From Desulfovibrio sp. A2 (GTDB lineage: Bacteria; Desulfobacterota; Desulfovibrionia; Desulfovibrionales; Desulfovibrionaceae), in the NCBI RefSeq assembly GCF_000226255.1, contig NZ_AGFG01000019.1, positions 113,168-177,167 of the forward strand: a stretch of DNA of 64,000 nucleotides. Reading direction: 5' to 3'. Under the pieces are notes generated by a model. The model was given only the letters and a program-made list of their open reading frames with translations. It made no database searches and was not told the DNA's origin. This document shows, one piece after another, positions 52,216 to 60,226 of the stretch (within the stretch, counting starts at the first letter, position 1; each line of letters begins with the position of its first letter). The translations under genes were made by a program, and so were the position numbers.

Positions 52216-52584
52216 GGCTCCTCCTTTCCGATGTTCCGGCGTTCCGGTCAAAAGCGTGCCGCACCCCAGCGGGCGGCGCGCGTGGCAGCGGAGGAAGCGT
52301 CCGTGAAGCGTCAGGCGGAAGGGGCGTCGGCGGCTGTCAGGCCCGCCGACTTCGTGACGTCAGGAACAAGCGCGGACGCGCGGGGAAAGTATCCACTCTC
52401 CCTCACTTTCCTTATATGACGTCACACTGTCAGCGGCAATGAATTTCCGCGCCACGCCACCATCTTTCATCACGCACCGGAAAAAATGCGCACCGGGCAA
52501 GGCCCGCATGGCGCGGCGGAAGGGACGGAAGGGACAGACCGGGGAGGACGTCCGCGCGGGCATCCTCTCTGGCGGTCCGCCCCT
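52216..52584. other. Intergenic region before the universal stress gene
   Basis: A 369-base gap that holds the usp promoter (52411-52439) and two perfect TGACGTCA palindromes (52355-52362 and 52417-52424). No gene is seen between the promoter and the 3' end of the EamA gene, and that gene has no clear terminator. Confidence 0.5.
52411..52439 (-). promoter_or_regulatory. Promoter of the universal stress gene with TGACGTCA site
   Basis: Reading the minus strand: TTGCCG (52439-52434), 17 bases, TATAAG (52416-52411). The perfect palindrome TGACGTCA (52417-52424) fills the end of the spacer next to the -10 box, and a second copy is 62 bases downstream at 52355-52362. The leader would be about 190 nt. 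Confidence 0.5.
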
Positions 52585-53793
52585 TCAACGGCGCGTCACG
52601 CAGGCGATGCCGCACAACACGCAGGCCACCCCGGCCAGGTGCGCCCATCCCACCGGCTCGCCCAGCAACAGCGCGGAAAAGCCCAGTGCGCTCACCGGCA
52701 GCACGGCGGTGAAGGCCCCGGCCGTTCCGGCGGGCACGCGCGCCACGCCCCGAAACCAGAAGATGTACGCGGCCACGGTGATCACCGCGCCGTAGTACCC
52801 CACCAGCAGCCAGCCGGTGACGTCCAGTTCCGCCACCCGGTGCGCCTCGGGCAGGGCCAGCGGCAGAAACTGCACCGCCCCGAACAGGGTGCACGCCGTG
52901 GACGCCGCCAGCGGCGACACGGGCGTGCGCAGGGTGCGCCCCAGCAGCAGGAACAGCGTCTCGCAGCACACCGCGCCCAGCACCAGCAGCAGGCCCACGC
53001 CATCCACCCCGGACGCGGCGAACGGGCCGGATGCGGCGGGCACGGCGTCGCCCGCCCCCGCGCCGGAAACCGGGGCCAGCCGCAGCACCAGCACCCCGGC
53101 CACGCAGCAGACAATGCCCGCAAGGGTCCGCAGGCTGGGGCGCTCGCGCAGCAGCACCAGCGAGGCCAGGGCCATTACCGCCGGGGTGGTGCTGGTGACC
53201 ACCCCCGCCGCCGCCGCGTCCAGCCGGGCCACACCGGCCAGCAACAGCACGTTGAACAGCAGCGAACCGGCGGCGGCCTGCAGGAACAGTACGCCCCAGT
53301 CGCGCGCGGGCAGGCGCGGCAAGCCGCCTTCGCGCCGGTACAGCAGCGGCACGGCGATGCACGCGGCCACCAGAAAGCGCAGTTCCTGCACCAGGTGCGG
53401 CGGCAACGACAGAGACACGAAACGCGCCGCCGCCACCGACGAGCCCACGATGACCATGGCGGCGGCAAGGTCGAAGTACGCGCCCCATGCGGGGCCGTGC
53501 GACGCCCCGGCAGCGGGCTGCGGCAAGCGCACGACGACGCGGGACGAGCTTGCGGGGATGAGGGCCGATGGCGTGGAATGCGGCGGCATGTCCGGTGCAG
53601 TGACGTCAGGCGCAACGGAGTCAGGCGCGGACGAAGGCGTTGTGACGGAAGGCGTGGCGACGGAACGCGCCGTGCCCGAGGCCTGGAGCTCAGCGGCGGG
53701 GAGCGCTGCCTCCGCCATCTCCGTCATCTCCACTATCTGGGCGGCAGGCGTCCGCGTCTGACCGGCCATCCGGCGTGGTGCATGCGTGGTCAT
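52585..53793 (-). CDS. EamA/DMT-family inner membrane transporter
   Basis: A 402-residue protein of the drug/metabolite transporter superfamily with ten predicted helices in two EamA halves (about 110-240 and 265-400). Conserved spots include P-P-H-L-V-Q-E-L-R-F-L near 130, T-S-T-T-P-A-V-M-A-L near 200 in the first half, and G-V-A-R-V-P-A-G-T-A-G-A-F-T-A-V-L-P-V near 355 in the second. Residues 1-105 are a disordered, Ser/Thr/Pro-rich extension unusual for the family. GGAGG precedes ATG 53793, so that start is favoured even though it lies 104 bases inside the upstream AraC gene. Substrate unknown; likely regulated by that AraC protein. Confidence 0.8.
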   Translation of the reverse strand: MTTHAPRRMAGQTRTPAAQIVEMTEMAEAALPAAELQASGTARSVATPSVTTPSSAPDSVAPDVTAPDMPPHSTPSALIPASSSRVVVRLPQPAAGASHGPAWGAYFDLAAAMVIVGSSVAAARFVSLSLPPHLVQELRFLVAACIAVPLLYRREGGLPRLPARDWGVLFLQAAAGSLLFNVLLLAGVARLDAAAAGVVTSTTPAVMALASLVLLRERPSLRTLAGIVCCVAGVLVLRLAPVSGAGAGDAVPAASGPFAASGVDGVGLLLVLGAVCCETLFLLLGRTLRTPVSPLAASTACTLFGAVQFLPLALPEAHRVAELDVTGWLLVGYYGAVITVAAYIFWFRGVARVPAGTAGAFTAVLPVSALGFSALLLGEPVGWAHLAGVACVLCGIACVTRR

Positions 53794-54808
53794 GGGAATC
53801 CTCCGTGGAAGTCCTGTTTTCCACGAAGGCTACGGCCCATGTGCCGCGCGCGTCTTGAAGCATCTTGCGGAATCTGGCCGGGGTCACGCCAACTTGCGCC
53901 CGGAAGGCGCGGGTAAGGTGGCTCTGGTCGGCAAAACCCGCCGCTGCCGCCGCCTCGGCGGGGGTGGAGCCTGCGGCCAGCATGCCACGCGCCCGACGCA
54001 CCCGCGCCTGCACCAGATAGGCGTGCGGGGGCAGGCCCACGGCGGCGGCAAAGGCGCGGGCAAGGTGAAACGGACTGAGGCAGGCCACCCCGGCCAGGTC
54101 CGCCAGCCGCACGTCGTCGGCGCAGTGGGCGTCCAGATAGTCGCGGGCGCGGCGCACGGCCACGGGTTCGCCTTCGGCGCGCAACGGGCGGGCGGCGGGC
54201 GCGCGCTGGGCCGCATGGCGGGTTATCCAGCGGGTGAGCACGGCGGAAAGGCGCGTTTCCTGCGCCAGGGTGGGCATGCACGGCCCGGCGCGTTCCATGT
54301 CGCGGTGCAGGGCGTCGATGGCCGCCGCCAGTTCCGGGTCGTCCAGCACGCCGCTGGCGAAATCGGGCAGCGCGCCATGCGGCAGGCCCGCCTCTTCCCC
54401 GGCCATGCGCACGATGTCCGGGTCGAGGTAGAACATCCGGTAGGCCCAACCCGCGTCGCCATGGCCCTGCCCGTCGTGCGTCTCGCCGGGGGCCACCAGG
54501 TTCACCGCGCCGGGCGCGGCCACATGGTCGCGCCCCAGATAGCGGAATCGCAAGGCCCCGCCCTTGATGACGCCCAGCGCGTATCCCTCGTGAAAGTGCC
54601 GGGCGAACACCTGCCGCGTGTAGCGCGCCCGCAGCAGGTCCAGCCCCGGCAGGCGCGAGGCGGCCATCCAGGCCACATCTTCCTTCGGGGCGACATCTTC
54701 CTTCGGGGCCACGCCGCCCTTTGGGGCCATGTCGCCCTTCGGGGCCGTGTCGTCCCTTGGGGCGCGGGGTGCGGGCGGGGTATCGGATATGGCGGTGCGG
54801 GCACGCAT
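53690..54808 (-). CDS. AraC-family transcriptional regulator
   Basis: A 372-residue regulator. An AraC-type cupin domain covers about 55-185 (F-H-E-G-Y-A-L-G-V-I and G-A-V-N-L-V-A-P-G-E-T-H-D). The double helix-turn-helix is at about 235-330, with L-A-D-L-A-G-V-A-C-L-S-P-F-H-L-A-R-A-F and G-F-A-D-Q-S-H-L-T-R-A-F-R-A-Q-V-G-V-T-P-A-R-F. The N-terminus contains four 6-residue repeats (A-P-K-x-x-V/M). The 40-residue C-terminal tail, rich in Asp/Gly/Ser, is coded in the overlap with the EamA gene. AGGAGG precedes ATG 54808. It probably controls the overlapping transporter gene. Confidence 0.88.
   Translation of the reverse strand: MRARTAISDTPPAPRAPRDDTAPKGDMAPKGGVAPKEDVAPKEDVAWMAASRLPGLDLLRARYTRQVFARHFHEGYALGVIKGGALRFRYLGRDHVAAPGAVNLVAPGETHDGQGHGDAGWAYRMFYLDPDIVRMAGEEAGLPHGALPDFASGVLDDPELAAAIDALHRDMERAGPCMPTLAQETRLSAVLTRWITRHAAQRAPAARPLRAEGEPVAVRRARDYLDAHCADDVRLADLAGVACLSPFHLARAFAAAVGLPPHAYLVQARVRRARGMLAAGSTPAEAAAAAGFADQSHLTRAFRAQVGVTPARFRKMLQDARGTWAVAFVENRTSTEDSHDHACTTPDGRSDADACRPDSGDDGDGGGSAPRR
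54674..54745. repeat. Four 18-bp tandem repeats inside the AraC gene
   Basis: Four units of 18 bases (54674-54691, 54692-54709, 54710-54727, 54728-54745) code A-P-K-x-x-x repeats near the regulator's N-terminus. The two units nearest the core are almost identical. Unit number can vary without breaking the frame. Confidence 0.85.
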
Positions 54809-55110
54809 CCCCCTCCTGTGCGGCAGACGGCGCGGAAACGCAAGCCCCTCCGCGCGCCCGCGCGCGGAGGGGCGGCGAGGGGGATGAGGCGGAGGGAGAA
54901 GGCGAGGAACACCGGCCTTTCAGGTCAGCGGGGTCAAGGGAAATCACGGGGAATCAAGGGGAACCACCGGGCCTATGCACACCGGCTGTCGAGGCCGGTG
55001 GGGATGTGGCGGGCACGCCGCGCGAAGATGCTGCCCGCGGTTCTCCCCGTGCCCGCCCCGTGCCCGCCCCGTGCCCGCCCCGTGCCGAAGCCTTGCGGCC
55101 CCGGCAACAC
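54809..55110. other. Intergenic region with an 11-bp tandem repeat
   Basis: A 302-base gap. At 55045-55086 the unit CCCCGTGCCCG is repeated three times perfectly with a partial fourth. The rest is very GC-rich with short open frames that have no ribosome binding site. AGGAGG of the AraC gene lies at its upper end. Confidence 0.6.
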
Positions 55111-56187
55111 TCACGGGCGGGTGGCGGCCTGCGCGGGGACGGCGGGCTCGTCGGCCAGGGCGGCGGTTTCCGCAGAGGGGGTGTCGCGCCCTTGCCGCCC
55201 AGCGTGCTGCATCTCGCGGGCGTAGCGTTCGGCCAGAATGGAGCACACGAACAGCTGCAACTGGTGGTAGAACATGATGGGCAGCACGATGACCCCAAGA
55301 GCCGGATGCGCGCCAAACAGCAACCGGGCCATGGGCACGCCGGAGGCCAGGGTCTTCTTTGAGCCGCAGAACACGGCGGCGATCTCGTCGGGCTTGTCGA
55401 AGCCCAGGGCGCGGGCCACCACGGTGTTCAGCACCAGCACCACCAGCAGGATCAGGGCCGCGCCGCCGATGGTCAGGGCCAGCAGGTCCATGCCGTGGTC
55501 GCGCCACAGGCCGCCGCGCACGGAATCGCAGAACGAGTTGTACACCAGCATCAGGATGGCCAGCTTGTCGAAGGTGTTCACCTTCTTCTTGTGGCGGGCC
55601 ATGAACCGGCCCAGCCAGGGGCGTGCCATCTGTCCCAGCACGAAGGGCAGAAACAGCAGCCCCGCGATGTTGATCATGGCGTCGGTAAGCGACAGCGCCC
55701 CGCCCTGTGCGCCTGCGGCAAGGGCGATGATCACCGGAGTCAGGAAGATGCCCAGCAGGCTGGACAGGGTAGCGTTGAAGATGGCCCCCGGCACGTTGCC
55801 GTGGGCGATGGCGGTCATGGCCACCGACGAGGAAATGGTGGAGGGCAGCGCGCACAGGTACAGGAAGCCCAGCATCAGGTCCGACGGGACAAGACCGTCG
55901 AAGGCGAAGCGGAAGCCGAACCACAGCAACGGGAACACCACGAAGGTAGTCAGTTGCACCATGGTGTGCAGCTTCCAGCGGGACATGCCGTGGCGCATGC
56001 TTTCGGGCGAAATGCCCGCACCGTGGAAAAGAAAAATCAGGAAGATGCCCGCGTTGCCCAGCATGTCGGCGTGCAGCGCGCCGCCGCTGGCCCCCAGGTC
56101 GGGCAGCAGGGTGGCCAGGGCCACCGCGCCCAGCATGCCGGCCAGAAACCAGTCCCTGGCCATTCTTCGCGCGTACTTTGCAAACAT
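55111..56187 (-). CDS. Bile acid:sodium symporter (SLC10/BASS) family transporter
   Basis: A 358-residue membrane protein with nine to ten helices. Family features: an early F-L-F-H-G-A-G-I-S-P-E (about 52-62), the conserved A-L-P-S-T-I-S-S-S-V-A-M-T near 112-124 that forms a sodium site, G-N-V-P-G-A-I-F-N-A near 128, and the second half F-C-G-S-K-K-T-L-A-S-G-V-P near 280. It resembles the YfeH-type bacterial branch, whose substrates are poorly known. GGAGAGG precedes ATG 56187; a longer frame upstream has no such signal. The C-terminal 40 residues are polar. The divergent AraC gene at 56421 is its likely regulator. Confidence 0.88.
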   Translation of the reverse strand: MFAKYARRMARDWFLAGMLGAVALATLLPDLGASGGALHADMLGNAGIFLIFLFHGAGISPESMRHGMSRWKLHTMVQLTTFVVFPLLWFGFRFAFDGLVPSDLMLGFLYLCALPSTISSSVAMTAIAHGNVPGAIFNATLSSLLGIFLTPVIIALAAGAQGGALSLTDAMINIAGLLFLPFVLGQMARPWLGRFMARHKKKVNTFDKLAILMLVYNSFCDSVRGGLWRDHGMDLLALTIGGAALILLVVLVLNTVVARALGFDKPDEIAAVFCGSKKTLASGVPMARLLFGAHPALGVIVLPIMFYHQLQLFVCSILAERYAREMQHAGRQGRDTPSAETAALADEPAVPAQAATRP

Positions 56188-56420
56188 GGTCGCCTCTCCG
56201 TGTGGTCCGGCGGTCCGGGGATCGTCGGACGGCCCGTGCGCCGCCCGCACCAGACATCTAGCCACCCCCGCGCCTTCCTGCTATCGACACGACGACAAGA
56301 TATGTCGCGAATACGCCAAAACGTCTTTCCCGCGTATCACCCTGCCGTGCGCCCGCCCGCGGACCGGCCATGCACGGCCCGTGCACCCGAACCGCCCGCG
56401 CACGGCCAACGGAGTCCGCC

Positions 56421-57215
56421 ATGACCACACCCCGCGCCATACCGGACATCGCCGCCCTGCCCCGCCCCGTGTTCGCACGGGCCGAATCGCTGGCCGCCGG
56501 ATCGTGGACCCATCCGCACAGCCACGACTGGGTGCAGTTCAGCTATGCCGTGCACGGGGTGTTGGAAATACGTACCCGCCAGGGCAGCCACATGGCCCCG
56601 CCGCAGCGGGCCATCTGGATTCCGGCGGGGCTGCCGCACGAGGTGATGACCAGCGGCCCGGCCGAGCAGCGCAGCCTGTACATCGACCCCGCCGCGCTGG
56701 CTCCGCTGTGGGACCCCATGCCCGCCCGCTGCCGGGTGGTGGAGGTAACCCCGCTGGCCCGCGAACTGGTGCTGGCCTTTACCCGACTGCCCAGGGATTA
56801 CGACGAACACGGCGCGCAGGGGCGGCTTGTTGCCGTGCTTCTGGATGAACTGGTGGCCCTGCCCGAGGCCGGCCTGTCCCTGCCGTTGCCCGCCGACGCA
56901 CGGCTGGCCGCCCTGTGCGAAGCCATGCTGGACGCCCCCGGCGAGGACCATTCGCTGCCGCGCCTGGCCGCGCGCGCAGGCATGAGCGAGCGCACCCTGA
57001 CCCGGCTGTTCCGGGCTGAAACCGGCCTTTCACTGCGTGCATGGCGTCAGCAGGCACGCATGCTGGCCGCCCTGCCGGAACTGGAGCGCGGGCGCGGGGT
57101 TACCGCCGTGGCGCTGGACATGGGCTACGATTCCACCTCGGCCTTCATTGCCGCCTTCCGCCAGTTAATGGGCCGCACGCCGGGCGAATTCTTCAGCCGT
57201 GCGGCGCGAGAGTAG
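56421..57215 (+). CDS. AraC-family transcriptional regulator
   Basis: A 264-residue regulator with an N-terminal cupin (H-P-H-S-H-D-W-V-Q-F-S-Y-A-x-x-G-V-L near 33-50, A-I-W-I-P-A-G-L-P-H near 70) and a C-terminal double helix-turn-helix (L-P-R-L-A-A-R-A-G-M-S-E-R-T-L-T-R-L-F and L-D-M-G-Y-D-S-T-S-A-F-I-A-A-F). The cupin histidines and the H-D-W pattern are those of the YdeO/NimR-like group that controls adjacent efflux genes. GGAG precedes ATG 56421. It is divergent from the SLC10-type transporter across 233 bases, and probably regulates it. Confidence 0.88.
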   Translation: MTTPRAIPDIAALPRPVFARAESLAAGSWTHPHSHDWVQFSYAVHGVLEIRTRQGSHMAPPQRAIWIPAGLPHEVMTSGPAEQRSLYIDPAALAPLWDPMPARCRVVEVTPLARELVLAFTRLPRDYDEHGAQGRLVAVLLDELVALPEAGLSLPLPADARLAALCEAMLDAPGEDHSLPRLAARAGMSERTLTRLFRAETGLSLRAWRQQARMLAALPELERGRGVTAVALDMGYDSTSAFIAAFRQLMGRTPGEFFSRAARE

Positions 57216-57305
57216 TCGCGCCCGCTCCCCATTTCACGCCCCGTCGCCCTCACATCTGCCGCCGCGCATGCCCGGCACATGTTCCTGCACCACTGGCAAC
57301 GCGAA

Positions 57306-57333
57306 ACGCCGGGAAGGTTTCCCTTCCCGGCGT
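57306..57333. terminator. Hairpin between convergent genes
   Basis: A perfect 12-bp stem (57306-57317 with 57322-57333) with a 4-base loop, lying between the AraC gene (+) and glpK (-). Neither side has a long T-run, so it is terminator-like only. Confidence 0.6.
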
Positions 57334-57368
57334 CGGTCATGCGTTGGCAGACTACGAGGCGTTGCGCT

Positions 57369-58862
57369 TTATTCTTGAGCCCAGGCCTTGGCCCGCTCCA
57401 CGGCCCGCTGCCACTGGTACACCAGCTTTTCGCGCGCCTCGGCGGACATGTTGGGCTCGAAGCGGCGGTCAAGCTGCCACATGGCCTCGATTTCCTCTTC
57501 GCTCTTCCAGAAGCCCACGGCCAGACCGGCAAGGTACGCCGCGCCCAGCGCCGTGGTTTCCGTCACCTTGGGCCGTTCCACCGGCACGCCCAGCACGTCG
57601 GCCTGGAACTGCATGAGCAGGTTGTTGCGGGTGGCCCCGCCGTCGGCGCGCAGGGCCGCCAGCTTGATGCCCGCGTCCTTCTGCATGCAATCCATGATGT
57701 CCAGGGTTTGCAGGGCGATGGATTCCAGCGCCGCGCGGGCGATGTGCGCCTTGGTGGATCCTCTGGTGATGCCCACCATGGTGCCGCGCGCGTACTGGTC
57801 CCAGTGCGGCGCGCCAAGGCCCGCGAAGGCGGGCACCAGGTACACGCCGCCGTTGTCCGGCACGCTCAGGGCCAGCTGTTCCACCTCGGGGGCGTCCTTG
57901 ATGATGCCAAGGCCGTCACGCAGCCACTGCACCACCGCACCGGCGATGAACACGCTGCCTTCCAGGGCGAAGTAGCGGCCCGACGGGGTGGCCCAGGCCA
58001 TGGTGGTCAGCAGGTTGTTCTTGCTGGCGTGCACTTCCTTGCCGGTGTTCATGAGCATGAAGCAGCCGGTGCCGTAGGTGTTCTTGGCCATGCCGGGCTT
58101 CAGGCAGGCGTTGCCGTAGGTGGCGGCCTGCTGGTCGCCCGCGTTGCCCGCGATGGGAATGGCCTTGCCCAGGAACTCCGGATGGATCTCGCCCACCACT
58201 TCGGACGAGCGGGTCACCGTGGGCAGCATGGAGCGCGGCACGCCCAGGATGCCCAGCAGTTCGTCGTCCCACTGGCCGGTGTTGATGTTGAACAGCAGGG
58301 TGCGGCTGGCGTTGGATTCGTCGGTGGCGTGCACCTTGCCCTTGGTCAGGTTCCAGATGAGCCAGGTGTCGATGGTGCCGAACAGCAGTTCGCCCTTTTC
58401 GGCCTTGGCGCGCGCGCCGGGCACGTTTTCGAGAATCCAGCGCACCTTGGTGCCGGAGAAGTAGGCGTCGAGCACAAGGCCGGTCTTCTGGCGGAAGGTG
58501 TCGGCAAGGCCGCGCGCCTTCAGTTCGTCGCAGAAGCCCGCCGTGCGGCGGTCCTGCCACACGATGGCGTTGTACACCGGCGCGCCGCTGGCCTTGTCCC
58601 AGACCACCGTGGTTTCGCGCTGGTTGGTGATGCCCGCGGCAACCACCTGCGAAGCGTCGATGCCCGCCTGCTTCAGGCAGTCGCGCATGACCCACGATTC
58701 GGTGTCGAAGATTTCGTTGGCGTTGTGTTCCACCCAGCCCGGCTGCGGGTAGATCTGGGTGAATTCCTTCTGGGAAATCTGGATGATGTCGCCTTCGCGC
58801 GAGAAGAGGATGGCGCGCGAGCTGGTGGTGCCCTGGTCAAGTGCGAGAACGTACTTGGTCAT
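57369..58862 (-). CDS. glpK: Glycerol kinase GlpK
   Basis: A 497-residue FGGY-family kinase phosphorylating glycerol at the 3 position. Seen: N-terminal [12 protein letters not shown] near 6-17 (ATP site), [10 protein letters not shown] near 44-53, [10 protein letters not shown] near 78-87 with the glycerol-site Arg-Glu, D-T-W-L-I-W-N-L-T near 165, [16 protein letters not shown] near 305, and [13 protein letters not shown] near 405. Length is typical. It lies downstream of glpF with a 222-base gap that may contain a promoter. Confidence 0.96.
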   Translation of the reverse strand: MTKYVLALDQGTTSSRAILFSREGDIIQISQKEFTQIYPQPGWVEHNANEIFDTESWVMRDCLKQAGIDASQVVAAGITNQRETTVVWDKASGAPVYNAIVWQDRRTAGFCDELKARGLADTFRQKTGLVLDAYFSGTKVRWILENVPGARAKAEKGELLFGTIDTWLIWNLTKGKVHATDESNASRTLLFNINTGQWDDELLGILGVPRSMLPTVTRSSEVVGEIHPEFLGKAIPIAGNAGDQQAATYGNACLKPGMAKNTYGTGCFMLMNTGKEVHASKNNLLTTMAWATPSGRYFALEGSVFIAGAVVQWLRDGLGIIKDAPEVEQLALSVPDNGGVYLVPAFAGLGAPHWDQYARGTMVGITRGSTKAHIARAALESIALQTLDIMDCMQKDAGIKLAALRADGGATRNNLLMQFQADVLGVPVERPKVTETTALGAAYLAGLAVGFWKSEEEIEAMWQLDRRFEPNMSAEAREKLVYQWQRAVERAKAWAQE

Positions 58863-58958
58863 GTCGTGCTACTCCCTGGGTTGGGGGGATTGCGGCACGG
58901 GCGGCTCGGGGTTTGGTGGCCCGGCCGCCCGCCGGGAACACTTTCAACGAATGCAAAC

Positions 58959-58972
58959 CAGGATTTTTTGTC
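58959..58972. promoter_or_regulatory. Sequence shared by the glpK and glp regulator upstream regions
   Basis: The minus-strand string GACAAAAAATCCTG lies about 100 bases before glpK; with one extra A it recurs at 63006-63020 where it spans the -35 box of the regulator promoter. It may be a common control site or a shared promoter part. Confidence 0.35.
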
Positions 58973-58992
58973 CGCTGGCAAGGAAACTAGCT

Positions 58993-59038
58993 TGGCATAA
59001 GGGAGGATACTCTTCTCGTATTCGACCGGCATGCCAAG
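58993..59038. promoter_or_regulatory. Inverted repeat between glpF and glpK
   Basis: TTGGCAT (58993-58999) and ATGCCAA (59032-59038) are perfect arms around 32 bases that include another small ATAC/GTAT pairing. It could be an operator or a weak RNA processing hairpin in the glpF-glpK gap. Confidence 0.35.
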
Positions 59039-59084
59039 AGACGTTTGACGCCGCCAGCGGGAAAAAGGACGGTTTGCACCACCA

Positions 59085-59843
59085 TTAGGCGGACTGGGCC
59101 TTGTGCACGGCACCCGTCGTCCAGTCGTAGATGAACGCGCCAAGCGGGCCGCCGATCAGCGGACCGACGATGGGCACCAGCACGATGCCGGGTTCCATCA
59201 GGTTGGGCTGGGTGAAGCCCGCCACCAGGGCGAAGAAGCGCGGACCGAAGTCGCGCGCGGGGTTGATGGCGTACCCGTGCATGGCGCCAAGGCTCATGCC
59301 GATGGCCACCACCAGCAGCGCCACCAGGATGCCGCCGATCCAGCCGATGTTGTTCTTGCCCGCGAAGTCGCCGATGGCGAGGATGCCGAACATCAGCACG
59401 GCGGTGCCGATGATCTGGTCGATGAAGCCCGGCAGGTAGGACGTGGTGATGGCCGGGAAGGTGCAGAAGATGCCCGCGGTGCTGGCCAGTTGCGGGTCAG
59501 CGCCGATCCACTTGGCGTAGAAGTCCGCGAAGACGATGGCCGCGCCGACAAAGCCGCCCGCAACCTGCGCGATGGAGTACGGCAGCACCTTCTTCCAGGG
59601 GAAGCGGCCGGTGGCGGCCAGCGCCAGACTGACGGCGGGGTTGATGTGCGCGCCCGAGGGCAGGCCGGCCATGATGCCCAGCAGCACGGCGAGACCCCAC
59701 CCGAAGGTGATGTTGTCCCAGGTTATGTTCAGGCCCTTGCCGAAAAGCACGGTCATGGCCACGTTGCCTGCGCCGAAGATGATCAGGACCATGGTGCCCA
59801 TGAATTCGGACAGCATTTCCCGGCCCAGCGAAAGTTCCTTCAT
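59085..59843 (-). CDS. glpF: Glycerol uptake facilitator GlpF (aquaglyceroporin)
   Basis: A 252-residue MIP channel with six transmembrane helices and both half-helix motifs: the first as H-I-N-P-A-V-S near 67 and the second as A-I-N-P-A-R-D near 200. The Asp after the second NPAR is the usual mark of glycerol channels as opposed to water-only aquaporins. F-G-A-G-N-V near 22 is also typical. AGGAGG precedes ATG 59843; the long open frame upstream is not coding. Glycerol enters here and is trapped by GlpK encoded downstream. Confidence 0.94.
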   Translation of the reverse strand: MKELSLGREMLSEFMGTMVLIIFGAGNVAMTVLFGKGLNITWDNITFGWGLAVLLGIMAGLPSGAHINPAVSLALAATGRFPWKKVLPYSIAQVAGGFVGAAIVFADFYAKWIGADPQLASTAGIFCTFPAITTSYLPGFIDQIIGTAVLMFGILAIGDFAGKNNIGWIGGILVALLVVAIGMSLGAMHGYAINPARDFGPRFFALVAGFTQPNLMEPGIVLVPIVGPLIGGPLGAFIYDWTTGAVHKAQSA

Positions 59844-60226
59844 AGAATCCTCCTGATGGTACACCCTCTCTTGGATACGCGGAGTACCCTGCGTTCTCCG
59901 CGCGATGGTCTGCACCCTTGCGGGTGCGGCATCCCTTCCCGGCTCTGCCTGGGCCATGCGGCCCAACCACCGGGCAGGGGCGGCTTGAACGCCACATCCC
60001 TCCTTGCGACTCGCCAGGCCTGCACCAACCCGGTGAATCCGTTGACGGTTCAAATCCATCATGCGCGGCGGGCCGGGCCGCCTCGCGCCATGTTCCGGGC
60101 AACCGCCCGGAAGTTCTGCCTGGCATGGCGCGGTGACTGTCCCGTGGCGCCCCTTGCGCCGCACGCATCTTCCGTATCACGGGGACGGGGCGCGCCGTGT
60201 GACGCCCCCGCCCCGCGTGGCAAACC
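59844..60226. other. Gap between glpD and glpF
   Basis: A 383-base region without a gene. It contains only the glpF ribosome binding site (AGGAGG near 59850) and some GC-rich pairing just after the glpD stop (CGGGGCG/CGCCCCG about 60190-60220). A separate glpF promoter is likely in it but I cannot point to one. Confidence 0.45.
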
